The position numbers were made by a program, and so were the translations under genes. The notes under the pieces are model-generated. The model searched no databases. It worked only from the letters and a program-made list of their open reading frames with translations, and was not told the DNA's origin. This document shows positions 1 through 7,973 of a stretch of 64,000 nt of DNA, piece by piece; positions within the stretch are counted from its first letter, which is position 1; the number at the start of each line of letters is the position of its first letter. This stretch comes from JBQTII01 sp052387905 (GTDB taxonomy: Bacteria > Actinomycetota > Actinomycetes > Sporichthyales > Sporichthyaceae). Location of the stretch: assembly GCA_052387905.1 (NCBI GenBank), contig JBQTIR010000028.1:62001-126000 (forward strand), given 5' to 3'.

Positions 1-6
1 CCGAAC

Positions 7-762
7 ATGACCGCGATCGCCGAGCGCTACGACGCGGCAAGCGCGTTGACAGCGCCGCCGCCGCCGCAGACCGGGGACTACATCAACGATCTGCGGGACA
101 GTTCCGGCCTGATCATCGGCAAGGTCGACTGGGTCGGGAAGAAGCTGTTCGGCGCCAGCGTCATCGAGGAACTCGTCACACCGTTCGCCGGGGACTGGGC
201 GCACCTCGACGTCGCCGCCGGTGGCTGGATGCAGCTCGGGGGGGCCTTGGATGCCACCGCGGCCAACATCGATGGTGCGTGGGAAGCCCTGGCCCAGTCG
301 TGGCAGGGCGCGGCGGCCAGCGCTGCCCAACTGCGGTTCTCAGGGGCCGCAGACCTGCACCGGTCCCAGGCCGAGGGCTGCCGGATCATCGCCGGTCAAT
401 GCCGGACGATCATCGAGATCGCGCAGGCCGCCGGGGTGGTGCTCGCCTCGGCACTCAAGGTCATCAACGACATCTTGCTGCAGCTGCTTGCCGAGGCCGC
501 AGTGCCGATTCTCGGCTGGGCGGCCGCTGCGGCACTCGCCCCGGTGAAAGCGGGGAAATTCTTCCTGTGCATGAAGAGGGTGGCCGCCGCGATCGAGCGG
601 ATCGTCAACGCGGTCAAGCTTGCGGTGCGAATCGTGGGCCTGCTCAAGACCGTGATCGGCGCGGCGGGCAAGGTCATGGCGACGTCGACCCGAGTGGTCC
701 AGGTGGGCAACATCCAGATGACCGACGAGGTCACGCGCGTGCAGTTCGGGGTCGCGAGATGA
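7..762 (+). CDS. WXG100-like ESX-associated protein
   Basis: This 251-residue protein is the first of four genes linked by stop/start overlaps that end in EccB and MycP, so it is probably a substrate or accessory of a type VII (ESX) system. A WxG-type turn (W99-Q-G101) sits between two helix-rich stretches, as in WXG100 proteins. Unlike the usual 100-residue family members it continues into a long hydrophobic stretch (about residues 138-178) and a basic helical tail ending near V227. That suggests a membrane-associated or channel-like C-terminus. The start could lie upstream because the window begins 6 bases earlier. The role is inferred from context and the WxG turn; I do not recognise a precise family. 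Confidence 0.6.
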   Translation: MTAIAERYDAASALTAPPPPQTGDYINDLRDSSGLIIGKVDWVGKKLFGASVIEELVTPFAGDWAHLDVAAGGWMQLGGALDATAANIDGAWEALAQSWQGAAASAAQLRFSGAADLHRSQAEGCRIIAGQCRTIIEIAQAAGVVLASALKVINDILLQLLAEAAVPILGWAAAAALAPVKAGKFFLCMKRVAAAIERIVNAVKLAVRIVGLLKTVIGAAGKVMATSTRVVQVGNIQMTDEVTRVQFGVAR

Positions 763-1232
763 CGTCGGGTCTGGGCGGCGAGCCGAGCCTCGCGGAGCTG
801 CTCGCCGAAGCGCGAGCTGCGGCCGACGACGCCATCGCGGGGCTGGCCGAGCTCAACGCGGAATTGACCCACCTGGGGCAGGCCGAGCGGGCCGCGCGGG
901 AGGCCGCTGAGGCCAAGCGGGCCGAGCGTGCACGGGCCGGGGAGCTCGGACCGGAACAACGTCGGCTGCAGGAACGCATCGACCTGGGGGAGACGAGTTG
1001 GGGCGCGGTGCTCAGCGGCTCCGATCAATCCCCGGAGGCCGGCGCGGTGTGGACTGCGCTGAGCACCAACGTCGAAACCTTCACCGCCAGCGTCGAAGCC
1101 GGCCTGCAGGCCGAACGTCTCGCCGGCAACGGCAACCCTCGCGCCGAACTGATCGAGGTATTCGCGGAACTCAAGAGCACCGTGGCTCAGCTGCTGGCCA
1201 CCCAGAACGAGGAGAACCCGCGTGGCCAGTAA
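759..1232 (+). CDS. small coiled-coil protein in ESX operon
   Basis: This is a 157-residue, Ala/Glu/Arg-rich protein. Residues about 10-75 have the heptad character of a long coiled coil, and there is no membrane segment. Its ATG overlaps the TGA of the preceding gene (ATGA), and its own end overlaps the GTG of eccB by 11 bases, so it is translationally coupled into the ESX operon. It may be a partner or chaperone of the WXG-like protein, as ESX genes often come in pairs. No catalytic motif is visible and I cannot name a family. Confidence 0.6.
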   Translation: MTSGLGGEPSLAELLAEARAAADDAIAGLAELNAELTHLGQAERAAREAAEAKRAERARAGELGPEQRRLQERIDLGETSWGAVLSGSDQSPEAGAVWTALSTNVETFTASVEAGLQAERLAGNGNPRAELIEVFAELKSTVAQLLATQNEENPRGQ

Positions 1233-2622
1233 GAAGGATCTGATCGAGGCCTACGCCTACAACCGTCGCCGGATGGTCACGGCCTTCGTCTCGGGTGCGC
1301 CCGGTGGGCGGGAGGTCGAACCCACCCGGCCGGGTCGGGCGATCATCGCGGGGATCGTGCTCGCCGCTCTCGTGGTCGCGGGCGGAGCGATGGCCGGGGT
1401 CATCAAGCCGACGGTCAAGTCCGGGTGGGACGACAACAGCCTGGTGGTGGCCCGCAAGACCGGCGCCCGCTACCTGGCGCAAGGGGGCAACCTGTTCCCG
1501 GTACGCAACACGGCTTCGGCCCGCCTGCTGATCGCCGCCGGTCAGTTCAAGGTCGTCTTCGCGCCGGAGGATCGCATCGCGAAGGCCAGGCAGGGCCCGC
1601 TGATCGGGATCGAGGATGCGCCGGACGCGATCCCCCTTGCCAGAGACCTGATCCAGTCCGGGTGGACGGCGTGTGCGATGGACCTCACTGCCGGAGATGC
1701 TGTGAACCCCGACGGCGGCCTGTCCTTGCGATTGGGTCGGGCACCGACCGCGGAACCGGCTGTGATCACCGAGCAGGGCGCGGTCCGCAACCAGGGCTTG
1801 GTCGTGCAGGTCGGTGAGGCGATCTCGCTCGTCTCCGGTCGGTTCCGCTACGCGATCGATCCGGCGGCGGTGGGGACGTTGCTCTTGGCGCTGGAGTTGA
1901 CGCGCCCTCAGGTTGTCGACGTCCCGGCGCAGTGGCTCAATCTCTTCACCGCGGGCCAGCCCATCAAGCCGATGGAGGTGGACGGCGCGGGGGCTGCGGT
2001 CCCGAAGGCTGTGGGGCTGCCGGCGAGCGTGCGTCGGGGACAACTGGTCGAGATCGCCGGTGTGCAGAATCTGGTCGTCAAGGACGGGATCGTGCCGCTG
2101 AGCGAGCTGCAGGCCTTGATGTATCGAGTGGGCTACGGCAAGCCCGCGACCGGGTCGAACGAAGGGGCCGAAGTCGCTCCGCTGGGCACCGCGCCCCCGA
2201 ACCTTGCTGCTGCCACCGTGGACTGGCCCCGCGACCTCCCGGCGCGCTATCCCTTGGTGGACAGGACCTCCGCCTGCGTCATCCTGGACGCGAGCACAAC
2301 TCAGGGCGCCAAGACGTTTCTGGCGCGTCCGATCACCAAGGCTTTCCTGCAGCCCGCTACGCCCGCGGCCGTCAAGATCGACCCCGCGCACGGCGCCCTC
2401 ATCACCACGGGGATCAATGAGCCGACATACCTGATCGACGCCGCGGGGACCTATTACGAGCTAGGACGTAGCGGCGAGGCCGAACAACTCGGTTACGGGG
2501 CGATCACTCCGACCTTCGTGCCAGCGGACTGGATCTCTGTCCTGCGCAAGGGTGTCGCCTTGAATCGGGACGTGCTCGCTCAGCAAGCCGAGCAGCCGAC
2601 GACGGCTGCCGCGCGGCCATGA
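1222..2622 (+). CDS. eccB: ESX type VII secretion protein EccB
   Basis: EccB is a core membrane component of the ESX secretion complex, anchored by one N-terminal helix with a large extracytoplasmic domain. The 466-residue protein has the family layout: a short basic cytoplasmic N-terminus (about residues 1-38), one membrane helix (about 40-61), then a long periplasmic-type domain with the repeat-like folds of EccB. Two cysteines (in the TACAMDL and SACVILD contexts) could form the usual disulfide. The GTG start is preceded by a GAGGAG ribosome site lying inside the previous gene. The stop overlaps the mycP ATG. EccC, EccD and EccE are not in the window, so the rest of the locus must lie upstream or elsewhere. 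Confidence 0.9.
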   Translation: MASKKDLIEAYAYNRRRMVTAFVSGAPGGREVEPTRPGRAIIAGIVLAALVVAGGAMAGVIKPTVKSGWDDNSLVVARKTGARYLAQGGNLFPVRNTASARLLIAAGQFKVVFAPEDRIAKARQGPLIGIEDAPDAIPLARDLIQSGWTACAMDLTAGDAVNPDGGLSLRLGRAPTAEPAVITEQGAVRNQGLVVQVGEAISLVSGRFRYAIDPAAVGTLLLALELTRPQVVDVPAQWLNLFTAGQPIKPMEVDGAGAAVPKAVGLPASVRRGQLVEIAGVQNLVVKDGIVPLSELQALMYRVGYGKPATGSNEGAEVAPLGTAPPNLAAATVDWPRDLPARYPLVDRTSACVILDASTTQGAKTFLARPITKAFLQPATPAAVKIDPAHGALITTGINEPTYLIDAAGTYYELGRSGEAEQLGYGAITPTFVPADWISVLRKGVALNRDVLAQQAEQPTTAAARP

Positions 2623-3884
2623 CGTTCGGTCGGTGGCTGCTGGCCCTCTCGATCGTCGGCTCGGCAGAGGTGGGCGCTCTCGCGGTGCCGGCGACGGCGG
2701 CCGAGGTATGCACCAGGGACAAGCCTCAACTGATTGCCACACCATCCGTCCCCTTGATGAAGCTGGGCGCAGAGGCATTGCGCCGGCGCAATGCAACTGG
2801 CCGCGACGTCACCGTCGCGGTGGTCGACTCCGGGGTGGATCGACGTAACCGCCACTTGGGCAACGTCGTGCGGGCAGGTAAGTCGTTCATCCCTGGCGAT
2901 GCGGGCAAGGGGCTGACCGACGACTACGGCCACGGCACCGCGATCGCGGGCATCATCTCCGCGCAGCGAGTCACCGGGTCCGCGCTGCTTGGACTCGCGC
3001 CAGGTGCGCGGATCCTGCCGGTCCGGGTCTTCGTCGGCGCCGGCGAGAACGTGGCGCCGGCCAACCGGCCACGGGTGGACCGGATCGCCGCCGGGATTCG
3101 GTGGGCAGCCACCCGGGCTGACGTCATCAATGTGTCGATGAGCGCGCCGCAGGGCAGCCCGGCGCTCGCTCAGGCGGTGGCCTTCGCGCAGGACAAGGGC
3201 GCGGTCGTGGTGGCCAGCGTTGGCAACCGGACCAACCAGGGAACCCAGACCGACACGTCGGTGCTGCCGGACGGGCCGCGCTTCCCGGCGGCCTATCCGG
3301 GTGTGCTCGGGGTGACCGCCGCGAACCTGGGCGAGCAAGGCGTCACCTACGACTCAGTGGGCGGCAAGCACGTCGACGTCGCAGCGCCCGGGTCGCGGGT
3401 CCTGTCGACCTTCCGCGACGCCGACGACTGCCTGCTCGCAGCGGCCCTGAGTTCGACCAGCTTCGCCACCGGCTACGCCAGCGCTGCGGTGGCGCTGCTC
3501 CGCGAGGCCTATCCGGACGAATCGCCCGACACCCTGATCATGCGGTTGACGGCGACGGCATCGGGCGCCCTGGCGGGTGGGCGCAACGATGCGCAGGGCT
3601 TCGGCCTGATCCGCCCGCTCGACGCGCTGACCGTCACCCTGGCGCCCGCTGCCGCACCCAAGGCAGCACAGGGGGCAGCATCGAAGGCACCGAAGCAAAC
3701 CCAGGCGACGACGCAGAGCGCGGCGGTTACCGACGGACCCCGGCTGGTGGTGGCCGCCGTCGCGGTGGATCCGCGCGCCGACGCCCGCGAAGCGACCGCA
3801 TGGTGGGTCGCGCTCGGCGCCGCCGGGATCGCGCTCGTGACAGTGCTGAGTGGTCTGGCCACGAGAAAGGGCCGGCGCACCTAG
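2619..3884 (+). CDS. mycP: mycosin (subtilisin-like protease) MycP
   Basis: MycP is the membrane-anchored subtilase that stabilises and processes ESX systems. This 421-residue protein has an N-terminal signal peptide (about 1-28, ending in ATAA), a catalytic Asp70 in VAVVDSGVD, His105 in YGHGT, oxyanion Asn203 in SVGNR and Ser281 in the TSFA motif. A Pro/Ala/Gln-rich linker (about 340-370) leads to a C-terminal membrane helix (about 393-413) with a basic tail, the standard mycosin layout. C31 and C271 may form the conserved disulfide. ATGA overlap with eccB indicates coupled translation. The gene is followed within 40 bp by an insertion sequence, so any ESX gene once downstream is gone or never existed; a convergent tRNA follows instead. 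Confidence 0.93.
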   Translation: MTFGRWLLALSIVGSAEVGALAVPATAAEVCTRDKPQLIATPSVPLMKLGAEALRRRNATGRDVTVAVVDSGVDRRNRHLGNVVRAGKSFIPGDAGKGLTDDYGHGTAIAGIISAQRVTGSALLGLAPGARILPVRVFVGAGENVAPANRPRVDRIAAGIRWAATRADVINVSMSAPQGSPALAQAVAFAQDKGAVVVASVGNRTNQGTQTDTSVLPDGPRFPAAYPGVLGVTAANLGEQGVTYDSVGGKHVDVAAPGSRVLSTFRDADDCLLAAALSSTSFATGYASAAVALLREAYPDESPDTLIMRLTATASGALAGGRNDAQGFGLIRPLDALTVTLAPAAAPKAAQGAASKAPKQTQATTQSAAVTDGPRLVVAAVAVDPRADAREATAWWVALGAAGIALVTVLSGLATRKGRRT

Positions 3885-3905
3885 CGCGCCGACCCGTAAC
3901 TCGTG

Positions 3906-3921
3906 CTGGCGGAGGCTCGGG
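3906..3921. repeat. left 16-bp direct repeat flanking the IS
   Basis: CTGGCGGAGGCTCGGG is identical to 5306-5321, where it forms the 3' end of tRNA-Ser. The two copies directly abut the two ends of the insertion sequence, so they read as a target-site duplication, though 16 bp is long for this family. Confidence 0.8.
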
Positions 3922-4030
3922 TGTTGTGCGTCAGGACATCGGCGACACATCTCTCAAGACATAGGCGACACCTGCTCACCCGCGGCGAGTCGGGACCCAG
4001 ACCAGCACTGGGGCCCGGTCAGGTTCCGGG

Positions 4031-5269
4031 ATGCCGCCTCCCGCACCCGCCCAGTCCAAGGCCCGCCTGGTCCTGACCGCCCTGCTCGTCGAGGCCGCGC
4101 CAGTGGCCCAGATTGCCGCCCGCTACCGGGTGCACCGCTCCTGGATCTACCGGCTCAAGGCCCGCTACGACGCCGAGGGCGAGGCCGCGTTCGAGCCCCG
4201 CTCCCGGCGCCCCCACACCACCCCGACCGCCATCACCGACGAGGTCGTGGCCGCGATCGTGGCCCTGCGCAAAGAGCTGACCGGACAGGGCGTGGACGCC
4301 GGCCCGGACACCATCGCCTGGCACCTGACACATCACCACCAGCTCACGGTCTCGGTGTCCACGATCGCCCGCACCCTGACCCGCCAGAACCTCGCCGGCC
4401 CGCAGCCGAACAAGCGGCCCAAGTCCTCCTACATCCGCTTCGCCGCCGAGCTGCCCAACCAGTGCTGGCAATCGGACTTCACCCACTACCGCCTCGCCGA
4501 CGGCACCGACACCGAGATCATCACCTGGCTCGATGACCACTCCCGCATGGTCCTGCACGCCAGCGCGCACGCCCCAGTCACCGCCCAGGTCATCCTGGAC
4601 ACCTTCACCGAAGCCGCAGCCCAGCACGGGTATCCCGCCTCCACCCTGACCGACAACGGCATGGTCTACACCGTCCGCCTGGCCGGCGCCGGCCGCCGCG
4701 GAGGGCGCACCAAACTCGAAGCCGAACTACGCCGCCGCGGCATCGTTCAGAAGAACTCCCGACCCCACCACCCCACCACCTGCGGCAAAGTCGAACGCTT
4801 CCAACAGACGATGAAGAACTGGCTCCGCGCCCAACCCGCCCAACCCCGCACCGTGGCCGAACTCCAAGCCCTGCTCGACCTGTTCACCGACATCTACAAC
4901 CGACTGCGCCCGCACCGGTCCCTGCCCCACCGCGCAACCCCCGCCACCACCTACACCGCCCGCCCCAAAGCCACCCCGTCCCGCGACCGCAGCGCAGAAA
5001 CCCACGACCGGGTCCGCCGCGACATCGTCGACAGCAACGGCAAACTCACCCTGCGCATCAACGGCCGCCTGCACCACCTCGGCATCGGGCGAACCCACGC
5101 CCGAACCCCCGTCCTGCTCCTCGTCCAGGACCTCGAAGTCCGCGTCATCAACGCCGCCACCGGCGAACTCCTGCGCGAGCTCACCATCGACCCCACCCGC
5201 GACTACCAGCCCACCGGCCGAACACTGAACCCAGGACCCCGGAAACGAAACAGTCCGAACCCCCGCTGA
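4031..5269 (+). CDS. IS481-family DDE transposase
   Basis: This 412-residue transposase has a helix-turn-helix domain at the N-terminus (about 10-60) with the RYRVHRSWIYRLKARY recognition segment. The integrase catalytic core follows, with D149 (QSDFTHY), D208 (LTDNGM) and E255 (GKVERFQQ), and then a small C-terminal domain. The HPTTCGKVERF and LRPHRSLPHRATP motifs are typical of actinobacterial IS481 members. The start at 4031 is the first ATG after the left repeats; no strong ribosome site is seen, consistent with low expression. A hairpin overlaps its stop codon. No frameshift or internal stop is present. Confidence 0.92.
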   Translation: MPPPAPAQSKARLVLTALLVEAAPVAQIAARYRVHRSWIYRLKARYDAEGEAAFEPRSRRPHTTPTAITDEVVAAIVALRKELTGQGVDAGPDTIAWHLTHHHQLTVSVSTIARTLTRQNLAGPQPNKRPKSSYIRFAAELPNQCWQSDFTHYRLADGTDTEIITWLDDHSRMVLHASAHAPVTAQVILDTFTEAAAQHGYPASTLTDNGMVYTVRLAGAGRRGGRTKLEAELRRRGIVQKNSRPHHPTTCGKVERFQQTMKNWLRAQPAQPRTVAELQALLDLFTDIYNRLRPHRSLPHRATPATTYTARPKATPSRDRSAETHDRVRRDIVDSNGKLTLRINGRLHHLGIGRTHARTPVLLLVQDLEVRVINAATGELLRELTIDPTRDYQPTGRTLNPGPRKRNSPNPR

Positions 5270-5281
5270 GGGTTCGGACTG
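5251..5281 (+). terminator. hairpin at transposase stop
   Basis: The arms CAGTCCGAACCC and GGGTTCGGACTG are perfect and enclose a 7-base loop that contains the end of the transposase stop codon. It probably ends the transposase transcript and also limits read-through into the element from the tRNA side. Confidence 0.7.
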
Positions 5282-5305
5282 TCGCCGATCTCTTGAGAGA
5301 TCACA

Positions 5306-5321
5306 CTGGCGGAGGCTCGGG
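5306..5321. repeat. right 16-bp direct repeat (tRNA-Ser 3' end)
   Basis: This copy of CTGGCGGAGGCTCGGG overlaps the tRNA-Ser acceptor 3' strand and CCA. It pairs with the copy at 3906-3921 across the insertion sequence. Confidence 0.8.
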
Positions 5322-5400
5322 GATTTGAACCCCGGATGGGCTTTAAGGCCCAAACCGCATTAGCAGTGCGGCGCCATAGACCGGACTAGGCGAAGCCTCC
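5307..5400 (-). tRNA. tRNA-Ser (GCT)
   Basis: On the minus strand the sequence folds as a class II tRNA: acceptor GGAGGCT/AGCCTCC, anticodon stem CCGCA/TGCGG with loop CTGCTAA (anticodon GCT), a long variable arm, and a T-arm with GGTTCAAATCC. The CCA end is encoded (5307-5309). The right end of the insertion sequence lies one base past the CCA, and the last 15 bases of the gene are repeated at 3907-3921. Confidence 0.95.
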
Positions 5401-5616
5401 TGGGTGGAACGCAGGTCAGATTACTCGGACGCGACGCGGGGGAGCAAAGCAGATCGCGGCGCGCGCGATCCTCCCGTCAGCGCCGGAGGAGCCGTTGGCG
5501 GTGTGTCGTGCGTGGCAGGCCCGCTCGTGACACACTGACGGCCGCGACAGCAGCGTCGAGCGGTCCGCTCCCCTGCTATCGGATTACGGCTCAGGAGCAA
5601 GGGAGGTACGGGTCTC

Positions 5617-7902
5617 GTGGCAGCCCGGCCGACACGCAACAGCGCCCGCGTAGCCGCGATCCTCGATCACCTTCCCGACGCCTTGCTGCTGGTTGATCCG
5701 ACCGGCACCGTCGTCAACGCCAACGCGCGCGCCCTGGAGGCCTTCCGGGCTCCCGGTGCGGCCGAGCCGCTGATCGGGCGCCTGCTCGTCGACGTCCTCC
5801 CCGGTTTCGGTGAGGGCAGCGACCGCTTGGCCAGGCGACGGTCCGGCTCCGTGGGGCGCACGCCGACCGAGCGCATGTTCGCCCGCGCGTTGGACGGCAG
5901 CACCTTCCCCGTCGAGCTCTACCGCGCGTTGGTGCCGTGGGCCGGCTCCGGGGACCACATGCTGCTCGTCCTGCACGAGGTCAGCGAGGTCCCGGTCTCC
6001 TCGGAACCGGTCCGCAGCAGCCAACAGGCCCAAGCCGTCCTTCGCGCGACCCAGGAAGGGCTGTGTGGGGTCGACCGGGACGGGCAGGTCGTGCTGGCCA
6101 ATCCGGCCGCGGCGCGCCTGCTCGGTGCCAAGGTCGCCGACATAGCCGGGAAGAACCTGCACACGCTCGCGCTGCACACCGGCGTCGACGGATCACCGAC
6201 GAGCTTCGGCGACTCCGCGGTCGGCGAGGCCCTGCGAACCGGTCGCCGCACCCGCCGCCGCCGCGAGGTGCTCTGGCGGGCCGACGGGAGCCCGGTCCCG
6301 GTCGAGGTGACCGCGAGCCCGATCATCGAGGGCACCGAGATCGTCGGGGCGATCGCCGCCTTCACCGACATCACCCGGGCGGTCGAGGAGGAGCGTCGGC
6401 GCCACCGCCTCGTCGACATCCTGTCCTCCGACGTCGGCCCACGGCTGGACGCGCTCGCCGCGCAGGTGCCGGCCGCGGCCGCCGAGCAGGTGCGCGAGCT
6501 GCGCGCGCTGGTCGCTGCCGCCGTCGACTACGAGACCTTGATGACCGGCCAGATCACGTTGTCCCCAGCCCCGGCCGAGATCGCCGATGTGGTCCAGAGC
6601 GCCGTGGAATCCACGGCGGGTGCGGCCCGCGCGCGCGGAGTGATCGTCGAGCTGGTACTCGAAGCGGCGCCCGTGATCGTCGATGCCGTCCGGCTGGCGC
6701 CCGCGGTCGCCGAGCTCATCCGATCCGCGGTGGCCTCCGCCGCCCCGGCCTCCTCGATCGCCGTCACCGCGTCCGCCGTGGGTGACCGGGTGCGCGTCGG
6801 AGTCCGCCAGAGCCGCGTCGCCGATGGCTCGCAGGAGAATCCGCTGCTGCGCTGGCTGCGCGGTGGCCTGAGCAATGAGCGCGGACCCGATCCCGATCTG
6901 GCCTTCGTCCAGATCGTCGTCGAGCGCCACGGCGGCCGGTTCCTGCTCGATTCCGCCGGCCCGTCCGGGACCCGGTCCTACACGATCGAGCTGCCGGCGG
7001 CCTCCGCCCCGGACGCTCCGCTCCCCGCCGCGCCGAACGCGAGCAACTCGACGCCCGTCGCAGCGGTCCCGCCGCTCGCCGCCGCGCAGCCCGCGCCGCA
7101 GGCCGACCCCGCGCCGCCCGAGCCGGCGGCTGCGGTGCCGGTGTCCGCCGGTGCCGTGCTCATGTGGCCGGGCGCGGGCGTCGGTCTCGGGTCGGAGCTG
7201 GAGCAGCTGGGCTGGTCCACGGCGACCGCAGGTGCGGGGGCCGAGGGCCTGGCCGCCGCGGTGGCCGGCCCCGACGGCGACGCGCCGGCTGCCCTGTTGA
7301 TCGACCCGTCATCCGGCCCGGTGGGCCGCCGCTCGCTGTCCCAACTGCGGGCCCGGGCCGCGGCCGCGAAACTGCCGCTGGTGGTCGCCACCGGCCTCGT
7401 CGAGGCGCCCTCGGCCGAGATCGGGCAGGTCGCCGACCCCGGCGCGCTCATCGAAGCACTCGGCATCTCCACGCAGTCCGGCCAGACCCGGGTCCTGCTG
7501 ATCGAGGACGACACCGCGCTCGCGGGCGCCCTGGGGGCCGGGCTGCTGCGCCACGGGATGCATGCCGTGTACGCCCGCAACTCCACCGAGGCGATCGAGC
7601 GCGCGGAGATGCACGCTCCCGACCTGGTCCTGCTCGGCGTCGCCAACGGCGGTTGCGGTGGCGGAGGATCCGGACCCGACATCGTCGAATGGCTCGGCCG
7701 CTCGGGCCGGCTGTCCGCGACGCCGGTGCTCGCCTACACCACCGATGCGTTGGCGCCCGATCACCAGTCTCGGCTCGAGCGCGGTCAGACGGTGCCGGCG
7801 GTCGAGATGCGCGCGGTCACCCCGGACGCCGAGGCCGACCTGGCCTCGCTGATCGCCCGGGTCGCCACCGCCCGCAAGCTCCGCGCCCGCACCCACCCCT
7901 AG
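5617..7902 (+). CDS. PAS-PAS pseudo-histidine kinase/pseudo-receiver protein
   Basis: This 761-residue hybrid signalling protein reads as PAS (about 15-120), PAS (about 135-255), a kinase-like core (about 265-460), a Pro/Ala linker, a receiver-like domain (about 515-615) and a second receiver (about 625-755). Key catalytic residues look lost. No H-box His-Glu pair is visible where HRLVDILSSDVGPRLDA occurs. The N-box is reduced to VAELIRSAVASA. No DxGxG is seen. The last receiver keeps the acidic pair (IEDD) but has Gly where the phosphoryl-accepting Asp should be (DLVLLGVANGG). It may act as a sensor scaffold rather than a kinase. The GTG start is about 11 bases after a GGGAGGT site; a cytoplasmic location fits because no membrane helix is seen. 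Confidence 0.75.
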   Translation: MAARPTRNSARVAAILDHLPDALLLVDPTGTVVNANARALEAFRAPGAAEPLIGRLLVDVLPGFGEGSDRLARRRSGSVGRTPTERMFARALDGSTFPVELYRALVPWAGSGDHMLLVLHEVSEVPVSSEPVRSSQQAQAVLRATQEGLCGVDRDGQVVLANPAAARLLGAKVADIAGKNLHTLALHTGVDGSPTSFGDSAVGEALRTGRRTRRRREVLWRADGSPVPVEVTASPIIEGTEIVGAIAAFTDITRAVEEERRRHRLVDILSSDVGPRLDALAAQVPAAAAEQVRELRALVAAAVDYETLMTGQITLSPAPAEIADVVQSAVESTAGAARARGVIVELVLEAAPVIVDAVRLAPAVAELIRSAVASAAPASSIAVTASAVGDRVRVGVRQSRVADGSQENPLLRWLRGGLSNERGPDPDLAFVQIVVERHGGRFLLDSAGPSGTRSYTIELPAASAPDAPLPAAPNASNSTPVAAVPPLAAAQPAPQADPAPPEPAAAVPVSAGAVLMWPGAGVGLGSELEQLGWSTATAGAGAEGLAAAVAGPDGDAPAALLIDPSSGPVGRRSLSQLRARAAAAKLPLVVATGLVEAPSAEIGQVADPGALIEALGISTQSGQTRVLLIEDDTALAGALGAGLLRHGMHAVYARNSTEAIERAEMHAPDLVLLGVANGGCGGGGSGPDIVEWLGRSGRLSATPVLAYTTDALAPDHQSRLERGQTVPAVEMRAVTPDAEADLASLIARVATARKLRARTHP

Positions 7903-7912
7903 ACCAAACCGG

Positions 7913-7958
7913 GACGTCCGAAGGAGTGGCGGCTATTGCAGCCACTTCTTCGGACGTC
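7913..7958. repeat. GACGTCCGA palindrome, copy 1
   Basis: Arms of 18 bp (17 of 18 paired) begin GACGTCCGAAG and enclose GGCTATTGCA. It lies between convergent genes, 11 bp after one stop and 16 bp before the other, so a bidirectional terminator role is likely. It is closely similar to the copy at 35692-35737. Confidence 0.8.
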
Positions 7959-7973
7959 CGCGATCTGGTCTGG

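Larger units (their letters stand above)
3922..5305 (+). mobile_element. IS481-family insertion sequence
   Basis: This 1384-bp element carries one transposase. Its ends are imperfect 26-bp terminal inverted repeats beginning TGT and ending GGCGACA (left 3922-3947, right 5280-5305), with 19 of 26 positions matching. A second, inner copy of the right-end repeat (containing ATCTCTCAAGA and ending GGCGACA, about 3949-3970) follows the left repeat in tandem and matches the right end better than the outer copy does. Direct repeats of 16 bp flank the element. It lies between mycP and the 3' end of tRNA-Ser; the tRNA is left intact because the duplicated bases include its 3' end. The transposase is full length, so the element may still be active. 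Confidence 0.88.
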
